Notes: generated by a model from the sequence alone, not told the origin. Positions 41,564-52,279 are shown, counted from the stretch's first letter. The stretch: DNA of 64,000 nucleotides from DASWNP01 sp036399175 (GCA_036399175.1 DASWNP010000059.1:1-64000), one strand, 5' to 3'. Numbers and translations are program-made.

Positions 41564-42025
41564 CTACGCGGAGACCGAACCGGCGACCCTGTCAGCCGCT
41601 TCGCGGAGCACTTCTTCGTCGGCTCGACCGAGAGCGGCGATGCGACGAGCCGCGCCGTCAACGGCCTCCTGCGCGGCGTGTCCGGCGTGGCCTTTAATCC
41701 ACTGCCATTCGATTCTGTGCGCGTCCACCGCCTTGTCGAGCCGCGCCCACCATTCCATGTTCGTCTTGCGACGAAAGCGCCCGCTCATCGTCTCGACGAC
41801 GTAGCGCGAATCTGTCAGCAGGCGCACGCGGCAGGGCTCGCGCAGTTGTTCGAGCCCGAGCGCGGCGGCGACGATTTCCGCCTGCTGGTTGGTCGCCGTG
41901 CCGAGATACAAGCCGAAGGCGCGCCACGTATCGCGCCAGTTCAAAAGCGCCACCGCCGCCGCCCGCGTCGCCGCCTGACCGTTGCCGAGGCTCGACCCGT
42001 CGCAGTAAATCAAAACCTCTTTCAT
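41564..42025 (-). CDS. rnhA: ribonuclease H (type 1)
   Basis: Cleaves RNA in RNA-DNA hybrids. Active-site acids: D9 in IYCDGSS, E50 in QQAEIVAA, D72 in LLTDSRYV and a late Asp in EAVDGAARR. WQWIKGHAGHAAQE is the typical C-terminal helix region. 153 aa, as expected. The ATG at 42025 abuts a class G heptad hairpin; the sbcC gene lies upstream in the same direction. Confidence 0.92.
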   Translation of the reverse strand: MKEVLIYCDGSSLGNGQAATRAAAVALLNWRDTWRAFGLYLGTATNQQAEIVAAALGLEQLREPCRVRLLTDSRYVVETMSGRFRRKTNMEWWARLDKAVDAHRIEWQWIKGHAGHAAQEAVDGAARRIAALGRADEEVLREAADRVAGSVSA

Positions 42026-42078
42026 CGATTCATTTCTTCATTGATTCATTGATTCAATGAAAAAATGAATCAATGGGA
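42026..42078. repeat. heptad hairpin, class G (ATTGATTCA type)
   Basis: GATTCATTTCTTCATTGATT units on the left, CAATGAA and GAATCAATG units on the right. Short loop. It separates the sbcC stop and the rnhA start. Confidence 0.75.
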
Positions 42079-42085
42079 AAATTCC

Positions 42086-45000
42086 TTACGCCACTTCTTC
42101 CATCTCGCGCTTCACAGGGACGACGTGGTCAACCGATTCCTCGAACGTGTCGTCGTGAGAGATGACGAAGAGCTGGTCGAAGTGTCTGACCTGTCCGATT
42201 TGTTGGGCGAGGTTGCGGCGACGCTCCTCGTCCATGTTGACGGTCGGCTCGTCGAAGAAGGCGAGGCGGATGTTCGAGAGTTGCTTGAGAAGCGCGAGGC
42301 GCACGGCGAGCGCGGCGACCATCTGCTCGCCGCCCGAAAGGTTCGTGAACGAACGCTCGTAGCCGCCCTCTTCCAGCATGATTTCGTACTCCTTCGACCA
42401 GCGAAGCGCGCGCCCGCCCTCGCCCGTTATCTCGCGATAAAGCTGGTTGGCCTCAATCGAGATGTTATAGAGGTAGCTTTCGGTGACGAGCGGCCCGGCA
42501 GCTTTGAGCGTGTCGCGCACGAATTCGGTTGCCTCGTGCATCTCTTCGAGCCGCTCTTTGGAGCGAAACTCGTCGCGCAGGCTGTCGCGCACCTCGTCGA
42601 GCCGCGCGATTTCAGCCGCGAGCGCCTGCTCACGCTCGCGCGCCGACTCAAGCTGAGCCGAGAGCGTGGCCGCGCGCTCGCGCACGAGCGACAACTGCCC
42701 GCGCTCGTAATTATGACGCTCACGGTCGTAAGCGGCGACGGCCGACTCGTGCGCCGCGCGAGCCTCGGAAGCATCTTTGGAAATCCTCGCCGCACGCTCC
42801 GAAGCGCCCTTCACCTCTGCTTCGCGTACGTCGAGCGTCGCGGCCATCGTCGCGCTCGCAAGATATTCCCTGTAAGCCTCGGCGGTACGGTCGCGCTCGC
42901 GCGTAGTCGCCGCCCACTTGCCGTCCAACCCTTTGAAGCTTTCCAGACGCGCGTCGAGCACATCTTTCTGTTCGACGAGCGCCGAGAGCGCATCGAGAGC
43001 GCCCTGCGCTTCGAGCTTCAGAGTCTCTTCGCGCTCCGCTTCCGTCCTGAGCGCCATGGCGCGCCCGCGCGGGTCGCCGAGCGCGCGCAGCCGTCCTTCC
43101 GTCGCGCTCATCTCTTCCGTCAGCGCATCGACCACGTTCGCCACCGCCGCCAGCTCGTCGCGCTCCTCGCGCTTGCGCTTGCCCTCTTCTTCTATCTCGC
43201 CGAGGCGTCGGCGCAGAGGCTCAAGCTCGGCTGCGCGCCGCACCTCCTCGCGCGCGTTCTTCAGCGCGGCGTCGAGCCCGAACAACTGCGATTGCAGCCG
43301 GTCGAGCAGGTCGGGCGTCGCCTCCTGAAGATTAGACAACTCTTCGTCGATGCGAGCGAGCCTCGCCTCGCCGTCGGCCAGGAGTTCTTTCTCCTGCGCG
43401 AGCCTGGCGCGCTCGCGCTTGAGCTGCACGGCGGCGGTCGAAGCTGCGCGCGCCGCTTTGACAGCTTCGACGAGACGCGCGTTCTCGCGCTCGACCGTCG
43501 CAAGCTGCGCGCGGCTCGTCGCCAGTTGTTCGCGGAAATAACCTTCGAGCGAGCCGCCCTCTTTGAAGCTCGTACACTGCTCGCCGAGAATCGGGCAGAC
43601 ACCGCCTTTAACTTCGGTGCGTATCTTCTCATCGCGCTCAATCGAAGCACGCAGCCGCGCTGCCGTGTGCGACAACTCGCGCTCGCGCGCCTCCAACTCC
43701 GTCGCACGCTCGGCTCCCGCCGCGCTCGACTCAAGCTCGCGCGTCTCACGCTCAAGCGCCGCCACGCCGCGACGTATCCGCTCCACCTCGCGCGCCTGCT
43801 CCCTGCGCTGCTTCTCGAAAACCTTCCGCGCGCTCCGCTCCTGCTCAAGCTTGCTCAGGCGCGTCTCCACCTCCATGCGCTCGCTCTCAAGTCTATCGGC
43901 CTTCTCCTGCGCCCCTTGCGCGCTCTCGGCGGCGCGCACGCGCTCTCTGGTCTGCGTGTGCTGCGAGCGAAGCTCCGCAAGCTCGGCGTCGAGCCGGGTC
44001 AGACGTTCACGCGCGGCGCGCGCGCGCGCCAGCAAATCGCGCAGGCGCTCGCGCTCGCGTTCCAACTCTTCCTGCACCCGGATTTCCGATTCAAGCTCCA
44101 CGAGCGACAGACGCGCACGCACGGCGCGCTCACGCGCCTCTTCAAGACGACGCACGTCCGACTCGGCGGCGACTACCAAACGCGCCGCGTTCGACGCCTC
44201 CGCGCGCAGACCGTCGCGCTCCGCCCGTTCCGTCTCCAACGCGCGTAGCTCTTCGAGCGCCGCGAGGTGCGCCGCGTAATCCTTTTCAGTCGCGCGCTGA
44301 CGCTCCCGCGCACGACGCGCCGCCTCAAGCTCGCCCTCAAGGTCGCGCAGACGACTTTCGGCGGCTGCGCGTTCCACGTCGAGACGGTCGGCCAGAGCGC
44401 GCGTCTCCGTCGCACGCCGCTCGGCCTCGTCCAGTTCTTCGACCGCGAGCCTGCGCGCCTCCTGTTCACGTTGCGCTTCATCGAGCAACGCGCTCAACTC
44501 TTCGACGCGCTCTGAAGCCGCCCTGTGCTCGGTCAGAATCTCGTCGTAGCGCAGGAGCTGCCCTTCGGCGTTCGAGATGCGCTTGTGAATTTCGAGCAGC
44601 CGGTCGTTAATCAGCTTCGTCGTCTCGCCCAGACGCTTCGCGCTCTCGCGATACTCCTCGACCTTCAGCAGCCGGTCAAACTTCGTCTTGCGCTCGCTCA
44701 GAGGCTCACGAAAATCGGCGGTCAGCAACCCTTGCGGCACGCCGATGGCGGAACGAAACAGCGCCTTCAAATCCGTCCCCGGCTCGATGCCCAGATGTTG
44801 ATTGAGAAAGGCGCGCACATCCGTCTTCTTCTCCGCCAGACGCACGCCGAGCGCCGGGTCGTAGACGTGATAGCCCTGCCCCGTGTCCCTGTAAACCGTG
44901 TACTGCCGCTCGTCCAAATCGCTCTCGAACGTGACGCGCACGCTCCCCTTCTTCGCGCCCCGCCGCAGGAAATCCTCCTTGTTATATTCCAGCGTATCGA

Positions 45001-45142
45001 AGAGCGCCCACGCGACGGCTTCCAGAATCGTCGTCTTGCCCGCGCCGTTCTGCCCGACGATAGCCGTCGTCCCACGCTCGAAGCCGAACTCCGCGCGCTC
45101 GTAAGCCTTGATGTTATCCAGTTCGACGCGTGTGACGTGCAT
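42086..45142 (-). CDS. sbcC: SbcC/Rad50-type SMC ATPase
   Basis: The ATPase of the SbcCD complex, 1018 aa. Walker A VGQNGAGKTT lies near residue 33. Long coiled coils run from about 170 to 510 and from 530 to 850. The signature FTNLSGGEQMVAAL and Walker B LAFFDEPTVNMD are near the C-terminus. The hook region at the coiled-coil tip has C516 and C523 in VCPILGEQC, spaced C-x6-C instead of the usual CxxC. Its nuclease partner sbcD is 30 kb away. No Shine-Dalgarno is evident before the ATG. Confidence 0.93.
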   Translation of the reverse strand: MHVTRVELDNIKAYERAEFGFERGTTAIVGQNGAGKTTILEAVAWALFDTLEYNKEDFLRRGAKKGSVRVTFESDLDERQYTVYRDTGQGYHVYDPALGVRLAEKKTDVRAFLNQHLGIEPGTDLKALFRSAIGVPQGLLTADFREPLSERKTKFDRLLKVEEYRESAKRLGETTKLINDRLLEIHKRISNAEGQLLRYDEILTEHRAASERVEELSALLDEAQREQEARRLAVEELDEAERRATETRALADRLDVERAAAESRLRDLEGELEAARRARERQRATEKDYAAHLAALEELRALETERAERDGLRAEASNAARLVVAAESDVRRLEEARERAVRARLSLVELESEIRVQEELERERERLRDLLARARAARERLTRLDAELAELRSQHTQTRERVRAAESAQGAQEKADRLESERMEVETRLSKLEQERSARKVFEKQRREQAREVERIRRGVAALERETRELESSAAGAERATELEARERELSHTAARLRASIERDEKIRTEVKGGVCPILGEQCTSFKEGGSLEGYFREQLATSRAQLATVERENARLVEAVKAARAASTAAVQLKRERARLAQEKELLADGEARLARIDEELSNLQEATPDLLDRLQSQLFGLDAALKNAREEVRRAAELEPLRRRLGEIEEEGKRKREERDELAAVANVVDALTEEMSATEGRLRALGDPRGRAMALRTEAEREETLKLEAQGALDALSALVEQKDVLDARLESFKGLDGKWAATTRERDRTAEAYREYLASATMAATLDVREAEVKGASERAARISKDASEARAAHESAVAAYDRERHNYERGQLSLVRERAATLSAQLESAREREQALAAEIARLDEVRDSLRDEFRSKERLEEMHEATEFVRDTLKAAGPLVTESYLYNISIEANQLYREITGEGGRALRWSKEYEIMLEEGGYERSFTNLSGGEQMVAALAVRLALLKQLSNIRLAFFDEPTVNMDEERRRNLAQQIGQVRHFDQLFVISHDDTFEESVDHVVPVKREMEEVA

Positions 45143-45157
45143 GAGGAAACTTAAAAA

Positions 45158-45185
45158 ACTGATTTACGATTTTCGATTGGGTGGA
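45158..45185. repeat. remnant of a class A heptad array
   Basis: GATTTAC, GATTTTC, GATTGGG with period 7 and no partner arm. It encodes the end of the small gene at 45164-45358. Confidence 0.5.
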
Positions 45186-45358
45186 CGGCCAGACTTGAAA
45201 CGCTTCTTCAATCGCCAATCAACACTCTGAAACTTGAAACCTTCGGGCGTAACATTACCTCGACGGCGAACGTGCTTGGGTTTTCCCCAAGCTGATTCAT
45301 CGTTGCCTTGAGTCTCTACAATTTCGTCAATCTCCTTCTCGGAAAGAGTCTTGTCCAT
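45164..45358 (-). CDS. hypothetical protein (64 aa)
   Basis: A short basic protein with an acidic start (MDKTLSEKEIDEIVETQ) and a Lys/Arg-rich second half; the last residues (PPNRKS) are encoded by a heptad remnant. No family recognised. It overlaps the end of the DUF433 gene by 32 nt. DUF433 antitoxins usually pair with a PIN-like DUF5615 toxin; this is not one. It may be a degraded toxin or unrelated. Confidence 0.4.
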   Translation of the reverse strand: MDKTLSEKEIDEIVETQGNDESAWGKPKHVRRRGNVTPEGFKFQSVDWRLKKRFKSGRPPNRKS

Positions 45359-45587
45359 CTACTCGTTGACCTTCAAGTTTGGAGAACTCTAATACTCGAA
45401 GAACCTGTTCGCGCGTGACGGTCGGGAAGTTTTCGAGAAATTCATCTAGCGTGAGACCGGCTGCGAGGTTGTCCAGCAAGGCTGCGACGGGCACGCGCGT
45501 CCCGCGAAAGACGGCTGCGCCGCTCAGGATCTCGGGGTCGCTGGTAATCGGCAACCGGGCGATTTGCTCATCTTCAAGCGTGAGCAT
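45327..45587 (-). CDS. DUF433 protein (VapB45-like antitoxin family)
   Basis: An 86-residue protein with the DUF433 core: ITSDPEILSGAAVFRGTRVPVAALLDNLAAGLTLDEFLENFPTV written as two adjoining motifs (SGAAVFRGTRVP and GLTLDEFLENFP). DUF433 folds as a small helical DNA-binding domain in antitoxins of toxin-antitoxin pairs. AGGAG before the ATG is good. It lies 17 nt after lepA. The expected DUF5615 partner is absent. The DNA is less GC-rich than lepA. Confidence 0.82.
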   Translation of the reverse strand: MLTLEDEQIARLPITSDPEILSGAAVFRGTRVPVAALLDNLAAGLTLDEFLENFPTVTREQVLRVLEFSKLEGQRVDGQDSFREGD

Positions 45588-45604
45588 GGTTCATGTCTCC
45601 TAAC

Positions 45605-47404
<1,800 letters not shown>

Positions 47405-47407
47405 TAT

Positions 47408-47441
47408 TCAAGCTATCAGCCGCTCAGCAATCAGCCGTCAG
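47408..47441. repeat. single-arm heptad array upstream of lepA
   Basis: Units TATCAGC, CGCTCAG, CAATCAG, CCGTCAG with period 7 directly before the lepA start. No inverted arm is visible. Confidence 0.55.
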
Positions 47442-47498
47442 CAACGATGCCGAAACCGCCATCCGCACGCCAACAAGCCGAACACCTAAAATAACAAA

Positions 47499-47526
47499 AC
47501 GGGCGCGAAACCGCACGCGCGCCCGT
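47499..47526 (-). terminator. intrinsic terminator after the hicB-like gene
   Basis: On the minus strand ACGGGCGCG pairs with CGCGCCCGT and is followed by TTTTGTTATTTT. It separates the ROK/HicB unit from lepA. Confidence 0.75.
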
Positions 47527-47553
47527 CTCTTTATCTCTTCAGTTAGATTAACT

Positions 47554-47718
47554 TTATAGGGTAGCCACCGGCGACTCGAAATGAAGCTCAAGGGCTTCGC
47601 GCAGGTTTGCGAGCGCCTCTTCCTCGGTCTCTCCCTGACTGGCGACATCGACTTCGAGGCATTGAGCGACGAACCAGTCGCCCTCCTGCCACGTGCTGGC
47701 CTTAAATTCACGTTTCAT
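47554..47718 (-). CDS. HicB-like antitoxin domain protein (54 aa)
   Basis: A 54-residue single-domain protein with the HicB fold pattern: MKREFKASTWQEGDWFVAQ, CLEVDVASQGETEEEALANL, then REALELHFE. HicB domains neutralise HicA mRNA interferases. No hicA gene is adjacent, and the usual C-terminal DNA-binding part is missing. It lies 13 nt after the ROK kinase gene and before a terminator, so it is probably co-transcribed with it. No clear Shine-Dalgarno. Confidence 0.72.
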   Translation of the reverse strand: MKREFKASTWQEGDWFVAQCLEVDVASQGETEEEALANLREALELHFESPVATL

Positions 47719-47731
47719 AAATCGAATATGT

Positions 47732-48700
47732 TCAAGCGGAGTGGGCAGTGCTGGCGTCGCGTGCGAGGAGGGCTGCGCCGATGGGGACGGCGTCTGTGCC
47801 GAGCGAGGCGGCGACGATTTGGGCGGCCTCGAAGCAGGGCTGGAAGGCGCGGCGTCCGGTTTCGCGGATGATGGGGTTGAGAATCAGGTCGCCTGCTTCC
47901 ATGACGCCGCCGCCGAGGACGACGCGCTCGATGTTGAGGAGGTTGATGACGGCGGCGATGGCCGTGCCGATGTAGCGGCCTGTGCGCTCAATCATCAGGA
48001 GGGCGAAGTCGTCGCCGTTTCTGGCCGCGCGCGCGATGTCGGCGGCGGTGAAATCCTTGTTCGTGGCGAGGCGCGAGAGCGAGCTTGTGCCGTCGCGGTA
48101 GAGGCGTTCGTGCGTGCGCCGGACGATGTTGGGCGCGGAGGCAACCGTTTCAAGGCAACCGATGTTGCCGCATGAACACTCGATGCCTTCCTGGTCGATG
48201 GTGATGTGGCCGAACTCTCCGGCGAAGCCCGAAGCGCCGTACCAGAGGCGACCGTCGAGGATGAGCGCGCCGCCGATGCCTGTGCCGATGGTGACGTAGA
48301 ACATGTTGCGACTGCCGCGTCCCGCGCCCGCTTTGTACTCGCCGTAAGCGGCGGCGTTGGCGTCGTTTTCAAGCTCGACACGGAGGCCGGTCATGCGTTC
48401 CAGCTCGGCGTGGAAATCGCCGCGCACGACCGAGGGCAGGTCGGGCGAGATGATAACGCGGTCTGTCTGCGGATTGACGAGGCCGGGAATGCCGACGCCG
48501 AGCGACTGGACGCTCGGCGTCGTGTCGCGCAGCTCCGTGACGACGCGCGCCAGTTGTTCGCCGACGCGCTCGCGCTCCAGGCTCGCTTCGCGGCGCTCGG
48601 TGATATGCCCTTCGGCGTTGACGAGAGCGGCGCGCAGGGTCACGCCGGAAACGTCCACGCCGATATAATCTGTCGTTGGCTGAGTATCGGGACTGGTCAT
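47732..48700 (-). CDS. ROK family sugar kinase / glucokinase-like protein
   Basis: A 322-residue cytosolic kinase. The phosphate loop is IGVDVSG, the catalytic region VTIGTGIGGALILDG, then GEFGHITID and the ROK zinc motif CSCGNIGCLE. There is no N-terminal HTH, so it is an enzyme rather than a ROK repressor. GGAG before the ATG at 48700 fixes the start (the frame is open to 48736). Glucose or another hexose is the likely substrate. It probably shares its transcript with the HicB-like gene. Confidence 0.88.
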   Translation of the reverse strand: MTSPDTQPTTDYIGVDVSGVTLRAALVNAEGHITERREASLERERVGEQLARVVTELRDTTPSVQSLGVGIPGLVNPQTDRVIISPDLPSVVRGDFHAELERMTGLRVELENDANAAAYGEYKAGAGRGSRNMFYVTIGTGIGGALILDGRLWYGASGFAGEFGHITIDQEGIECSCGNIGCLETVASAPNIVRRTHERLYRDGTSSLSRLATNKDFTAADIARAARNGDDFALLMIERTGRYIGTAIAAVINLLNIERVVLGGGVMEAGDLILNPIIRETGRRAFQPCFEAAQIVAASLGTDAVPIGAALLARDASTAHSA

Positions 48701-48833
48701 GTTTCTTTGCTCCAAGACGAGGAGCACGCTGAACACAAATCAAAGAGGGCGAGAAACGCGGAAAATGGTAACAAAGGGGGTAAGGGCTGTCAAACGCGCC
48801 TCTCTTCGGTGTAAAATGGCGACGCATCGCAGG

Positions 48834-48892
48834 ATTGATTCATTGATTCATTTCTTCATCGATTCAATGAAACAATGATTCAATGAATCAAT
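48834..48892. repeat. heptad hairpin, class G
   Basis: Left units ATTGATTC and ATTTCTTC; right units GATTCAATGAATCAAT; short loop AATGAAAC. It is followed by CTTTTTGTCTTCC and the ATG of the Usp gene. Confidence 0.75.
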
Positions 48893-48913
48893 CTTTTTGT
48901 CTTCCATTCTTTT

Positions 48914-49399
48914 ATGAACGTCAGAACTATTCTGCTGCCGACGGATTTCAGCGAGTGCGCGCATCACGCGATGCCCGCCGCCGCGTCGCTGGCGCGTCTG
49001 ATGGGCGCGCGTATCATCTGCCTGCACGTCATCGAGCCGCTCGTGCCTGCGGTCGGGTGGACGCCGATTGCAGAGCCTCTGCCGGTGGCCGACATCAGCG
49101 AGCAGCTTGAGGATTCGGCGACGCGTGAGCTGCCGAAGATAGCGCAGTGCGAAGAGTGCGCCGGGCTCGACGTGGAAGATTTAATCGTGCACGGCGAGGC
49201 CGCCTCCGAGATTGTGCGCGTCGCACGCGAGCGCGATGTCGATTTAATCGTCATCTCGTCGCACGGACGCACGGGCTGGGGAAGGATGCTCTTCGGCTCG
49301 ACCGCCGAATCCGTCGTCCGCCACGCCTGCTGCCCGGTGCTGGTCGTCAAGCCGCAGGATAAAGAAGTAAATCGTAAAGACGTGAATCGTAAATCGTAA
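48914..49399 (+). CDS. universal stress protein (UspA family)
   Basis: A single Usp domain with the ATP-binding signature SSHGRTGWGRMLFGSTAE (G-2x-G-9x-G-S). It begins RTILLPTDFSE and closes with CCPVLVVKP. The last 13 residues (KEVNRKDVNRKS) are translated heptads, an addition to the fold. There is no Shine-Dalgarno; a pyrimidine stretch precedes the ATG. Stand-alone gene between two hairpins. Confidence 0.88.
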   Translation: MNVRTILLPTDFSECAHHAMPAAASLARLMGARIICLHVIEPLVPAVGWTPIAEPLPVADISEQLEDSATRELPKIAQCEECAGLDVEDLIVHGEAASEIVRVARERDVDLIVISSHGRTGWGRMLFGSTAESVVRHACCPVLVVKPQDKEVNRKDVNRKS

Positions 49400-49495
49400 A
49401 GAGATGAAAGCTCGTAAATCGTGAATCGTAAATCGTAAATAGTTCAACCCGCTTCTTTCTATTCACGATTTACGATTCACGATTTACGATTCTTC
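49367..49495. repeat. heptad hairpin, class A, docked on the DedA gene
   Basis: Two left blocks of GTAAATC/GTGAATC, loop AATAGTTCAACCCGCTTCTT, right block ATTCACG, ATTTACG, ATTCACG, ATTTACG, ATTCTTCCGC up to the ATG at 49499. The Usp gene ends within the left block. Confidence 0.88.
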
Positions 49496-49498
49496 CGC

Positions 49499-50224
49499 AT
49501 GGACTTGGATTTTTTCTACGAGCTAGTGGGCAGGTATGGGCTGCCGGCCATCTTCCTGCTGACGATGCTGGAGGGCGACATCACGCTGCTGCTGGCCGGT
49601 GTGCTGGCGCACGGTCTTTCTTTCGGCGAGTACAGTTTTCTGCTGGTGCTTCTGGTAGGGACGCTCGGCGGCGTCGTCAGCGATAACGTCGCTTACGTTT
49701 TGGGTCGAGGAGCGCGCACGAGCGTTCGGCAGTATCGTTTCTACCGCGCGGCTCGTCCGCGCATCGAGCGTCTGACAGAGACCTTCGGGACGCTCTCCAT
49801 CTTTCTTTCAAAATATACTTACGGGCTGCGCTGGGCTTCGTGTATCTTCTACGGCGTGGCGCGCATGCCCTACACGCGCTTTCTGCTGCTCTCGTTTGCG
49901 AGCTGTTTTATCTGGGTGCTAACTTTAGCGGGCGTCGGCTATTTTTTTCACAGCGCGATTTACAATCTCATCGGCGACTTTCATCAGCTCGGCATTTACC
50001 TGCTCGTCATCGTGGCGCTCGGCGTGGTCGGCTTCTATCTGGCCGAACGCTACTGGCTCTCGAAGAAAGTGGAAGAGGCCGACCCCGAGAAGATACAGAA
50101 GCTCGAACAGGTCGCCGAAGAGAAGCTTCACGAAATCAAAGAGGAGATACAGGAACATCTCCCTACGTCGCTCACACGCCGCTCCAAAGAGCCGCCCAAG
50201 CGCCACGAGACGGAGGGAGACTGA
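49499..50224 (+). CDS. DedA family (SNARE-associated/VTT) membrane protein
   Basis: A 241-residue membrane protein with the DedA pattern: YGLPAIFLLTMLEGDITLLLAGVLA with the acidic residue in E-G-D, then GGVVSDNVAYVLGRGAR and FLSKYTYGLRWASCIFYGVARM. About five hydrophobic segments. Members act as lipid-carrier or phospholipid flippases coupled to proton force. The cytoplasmic tail (about 195-241) is charged and coiled-coil-like, which is unusual in length. The stop is TGA in the first heptad of the next element. Confidence 0.85.
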   Translation: MDLDFFYELVGRYGLPAIFLLTMLEGDITLLLAGVLAHGLSFGEYSFLLVLLVGTLGGVVSDNVAYVLGRGARTSVRQYRFYRAARPRIERLTETFGTLSIFLSKYTYGLRWASCIFYGVARMPYTRFLLLSFASCFIWVLTLAGVGYFFHSAIYNLIGDFHQLGIYLLVIVALGVVGFYLAERYWLSKKVEEADPEKIQKLEQVAEEKLHEIKEEIQEHLPTSLTRRSKEPPKRHETEGD

Positions 50225-50308
50225 ATCGTGAATCGTGAATCGTAAATCGTGAATAGTTAAAACCTGTCTTTTACTATTCACGATTTACGATTCACGATTT
50301 ACGTCTTT
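50222..50308. repeat. heptad hairpin, class A, docked on the GHMP kinase gene
   Basis: Left units TGAATCG (three), TAAATCG, TGAATAG; loop TTAAAACCTGTCTTTTA; right arm nearly exactly complementary, the single difference being a TAA/TGA exchange. Linker TCTTTCATT against the ATG at 50313. Confidence 0.9.
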
Positions 50309-50312
50309 CATT

Positions 50313-51320
50313 ATGATTATCGAATCAATTGCTCCGACGCGTGTCGATTTGGCCGGAGGCACGATTGACATCTGGCCGCTCTACCTTTTTCATCCGGGGG
50401 CGGCGACCGTTAATTTCGCCATCTCGCTCTACGCGCGCTGCCGCATCGAGACGCGCGAGGACGACCGCGTCATCCTCGAATCGCGCGACCGGAAGCTCTC
50501 TTTCGAGACGAGCGTCGGAGAGATTGAGAATCTGATTCACGAAGAGCGTCTGGAGCTTATCTCGAAGCTCGTCCATTTCTTCAAGCCGGACGTAGGGTTT
50601 CATCTCGTGGCGGAGAGCATGGCTCCGGCGGGAGCAGGGCTCGGGGGCTCTTCGTCGCTCGCCATCGCCTGCATCGGCGCTCTCAATCGACTCGTCGGCG
50701 ACCGCTACGCCGAGCGCCGTTTCACCGTCATCGCTGCCAACGTCGAGAGCACGGTGATACGCGTGCCCGCAGGCTTTCAGGACTACTACGCGGCCTTTTA
50801 CGGCGGCGCAAGCGCCATCCATTTTCGCGCCGACGGCATCGAGCGCGAAGCCCTACAGGTTAATTCCTCCGTCCTCGAAGAGCGCATCGTCGTCTGCTAC
50901 ACGGGCGAGCCGCGCCTCTCCGGCATCAACAACTGGCAGATTACAAAGAACCACATCGACGGCGACCAGACCATCTTCAATATCTTCGAGGGCATACGCG
51001 ACTCGGCACAGGCCATGCGCCGCGCGCTGCTCGAAGACGATTGGGAGGCTGTCAGCCGCGTGATGCGCGCCGCCTACCCGAATCGCAAGCGCCTCGCGCC
51101 GAACGTGACGACGCCGCACATGGAGATGCTCGTCGAGCGTGCGCTCGGGGCGGGGGCTGAAGCGGCGAAGGTCTGCGGCGCGGGCGGCGGCGGCTGCATC
51201 GCATTTCTCTGTCAGGAGGGAGCGCGCCAGTCGGTCGAGCGAGCCATCGCCGCCGAAGAGGGCGCTCAAGTCCTCGAATGGAAATTCGCGCCGCAGGGCT
51301 TGACCGTGCGCTCCGAGTGA
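50313..51320 (+). CDS. GHMP kinase (heptose/sugar kinase-like)
   Basis: A 335-residue small-molecule kinase. It opens APTRVDLAGGTIDIWPLY, as in D-glycero-D-manno-heptose 7-phosphate kinases. The ATP loop is PAGAGLGGSSSLAIA and the C-terminal motif is KVCGAGGGGCIAFL. It may act in activated heptose or related sugar formation for the envelope, but no other heptose genes are nearby. No Shine-Dalgarno; the ATG abuts a class A hairpin. Confidence 0.85.
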   Translation: MIIESIAPTRVDLAGGTIDIWPLYLFHPGAATVNFAISLYARCRIETREDDRVILESRDRKLSFETSVGEIENLIHEERLELISKLVHFFKPDVGFHLVAESMAPAGAGLGGSSSLAIACIGALNRLVGDRYAERRFTVIAANVESTVIRVPAGFQDYYAAFYGGASAIHFRADGIEREALQVNSSVLEERIVVCYTGEPRLSGINNWQITKNHIDGDQTIFNIFEGIRDSAQAMRRALLEDDWEAVSRVMRAAYPNRKRLAPNVTTPHMEMLVERALGAGAEAAKVCGAGGGGCIAFLCQEGARQSVERAIAAEEGAQVLEWKFAPQGLTVRSE

Positions 51321-51370
51321 AAACCTGACGCGCGTTTGACGCTTTCAGACTCGAAGGGAGGGCTGGATTC

Positions 51371-52084
51371 ATGTCGGCGACTAATACGCAGATTGCTACG
51401 CAGAATCGCATGCTCGCCGCTTTGCCGACGCGCGAGCTAGAGCGGATGACGCCGCATCTGGAGGAAGTTTCGCTCAAGCTGAGCGCGGTGCTTTTTGTGC
51501 AGGATGAGGAGGTCGAGTACGTCTATTTTCCCGTCGATGCAATCGTCTCGCTGCTCACCAGCCTTGAAGACGGCGACGGGGTGGAAGTCGGGCTCGTCGG
51601 CAGAGAAGGGATGGTCGGCCTCAACGTGGCGCTCGGAGTCGGGAGAGCCTCGAAGGTCGCCACCGTGCAGCGCGCCGGTCTCGCCTTCAGGATGAAAGCG
51701 ACGCGGCTCAAAGAGGAGTTCGACCGCCGCGAGACGCTGCATGACCTGCTGCTTCGATATACTCACGCGCTCATGTCGCAGGTCTCGCAGTCGGTCGTCT
51801 GCAACGTCCGGCACAAAGCCAGTGGACGCCTCGCTCGCTGGCTTCTCATGTTCCAGGATCGTGCCGAGACCGACGTGCTTTTTCTCACGCACGAGTTTAT
51901 GGCACACATGCTCGGCGTGCGCCGCTCGACCGTCGGCGAGATTGCCGAGGAACTGCAATCCGCCGGACTCATCAGCTACCATCGCGGCGAAATACACATC
52001 CTCAACCGTCAGGGACTCATCGACCTGACCTGCGAATGCTACGCCGTCGTCAAAGAAGAGTTCGACCTCCTCTACGCCGCCTGA
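51371..52084 (+). CDS. Crp/Fnr family transcriptional regulator
   Basis: A 237-residue protein with a cyclic-nucleotide-binding-like beta-roll (about 20-130) and a C-terminal winged helix (FMAHMLGVRRSTVGEIAEEL is the recognition segment). The effector pocket lacks the cAMP-binding RS/T residues and there are no Fnr-type iron-sulfur cysteines, so the ligand is unknown. GGGAGG before the ATG is a strong ribosome site. A terminator follows at 52123. Confidence 0.87.
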   Translation: MSATNTQIATQNRMLAALPTRELERMTPHLEEVSLKLSAVLFVQDEEVEYVYFPVDAIVSLLTSLEDGDGVEVGLVGREGMVGLNVALGVGRASKVATVQRAGLAFRMKATRLKEEFDRRETLHDLLLRYTHALMSQVSQSVVCNVRHKASGRLARWLLMFQDRAETDVLFLTHEFMAHMLGVRRSTVGEIAEELQSAGLISYHRGEIHILNRQGLIDLTCECYAVVKEEFDLLYAA

Positions 52085-52122
52085 GCCGCGCTCCAGGCAC
52101 AATTGGAGCGCCGGAAGATAAA

Positions 52123-52161
52123 AACCGCTTGCCGTGTTGATAACAAACGCGACAAGCGGTT
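52123..52161 (+). terminator. intrinsic terminator after the Crp/Fnr gene
   Basis: AACCGCTTG pairs with CAAGCGGTT, followed by CAACTTTATT. An inner CCGTG/CGCGA pairing is weak. Confidence 0.65.
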
Positions 52162-52279
52162 CAACTTTATTGCCAGCGTCAGGCGGATGAAAACGGAGCT
52201 ATTTCTCCGTCGGCTGCGTGGCATTGTCAGTTGCATGGCAGTTGGCGTGCGGCGGCATCTTCGATTTACGCAACTCTTT

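Noticed and set aside
42065..44248. Long open frame opposite sbcC, and similar ones opposite gyrA and hutU
   Set aside because: They are antisense shadows caused by high GC content; the sense strand encodes well-recognised proteins there.
45164..45587. The 64-aa ORF and DUF433 gene as a toxin-antitoxin pair
   Set aside because: The small protein has no PIN or Mut7-C features and ends in a repeat remnant; the overlap alone is not enough.
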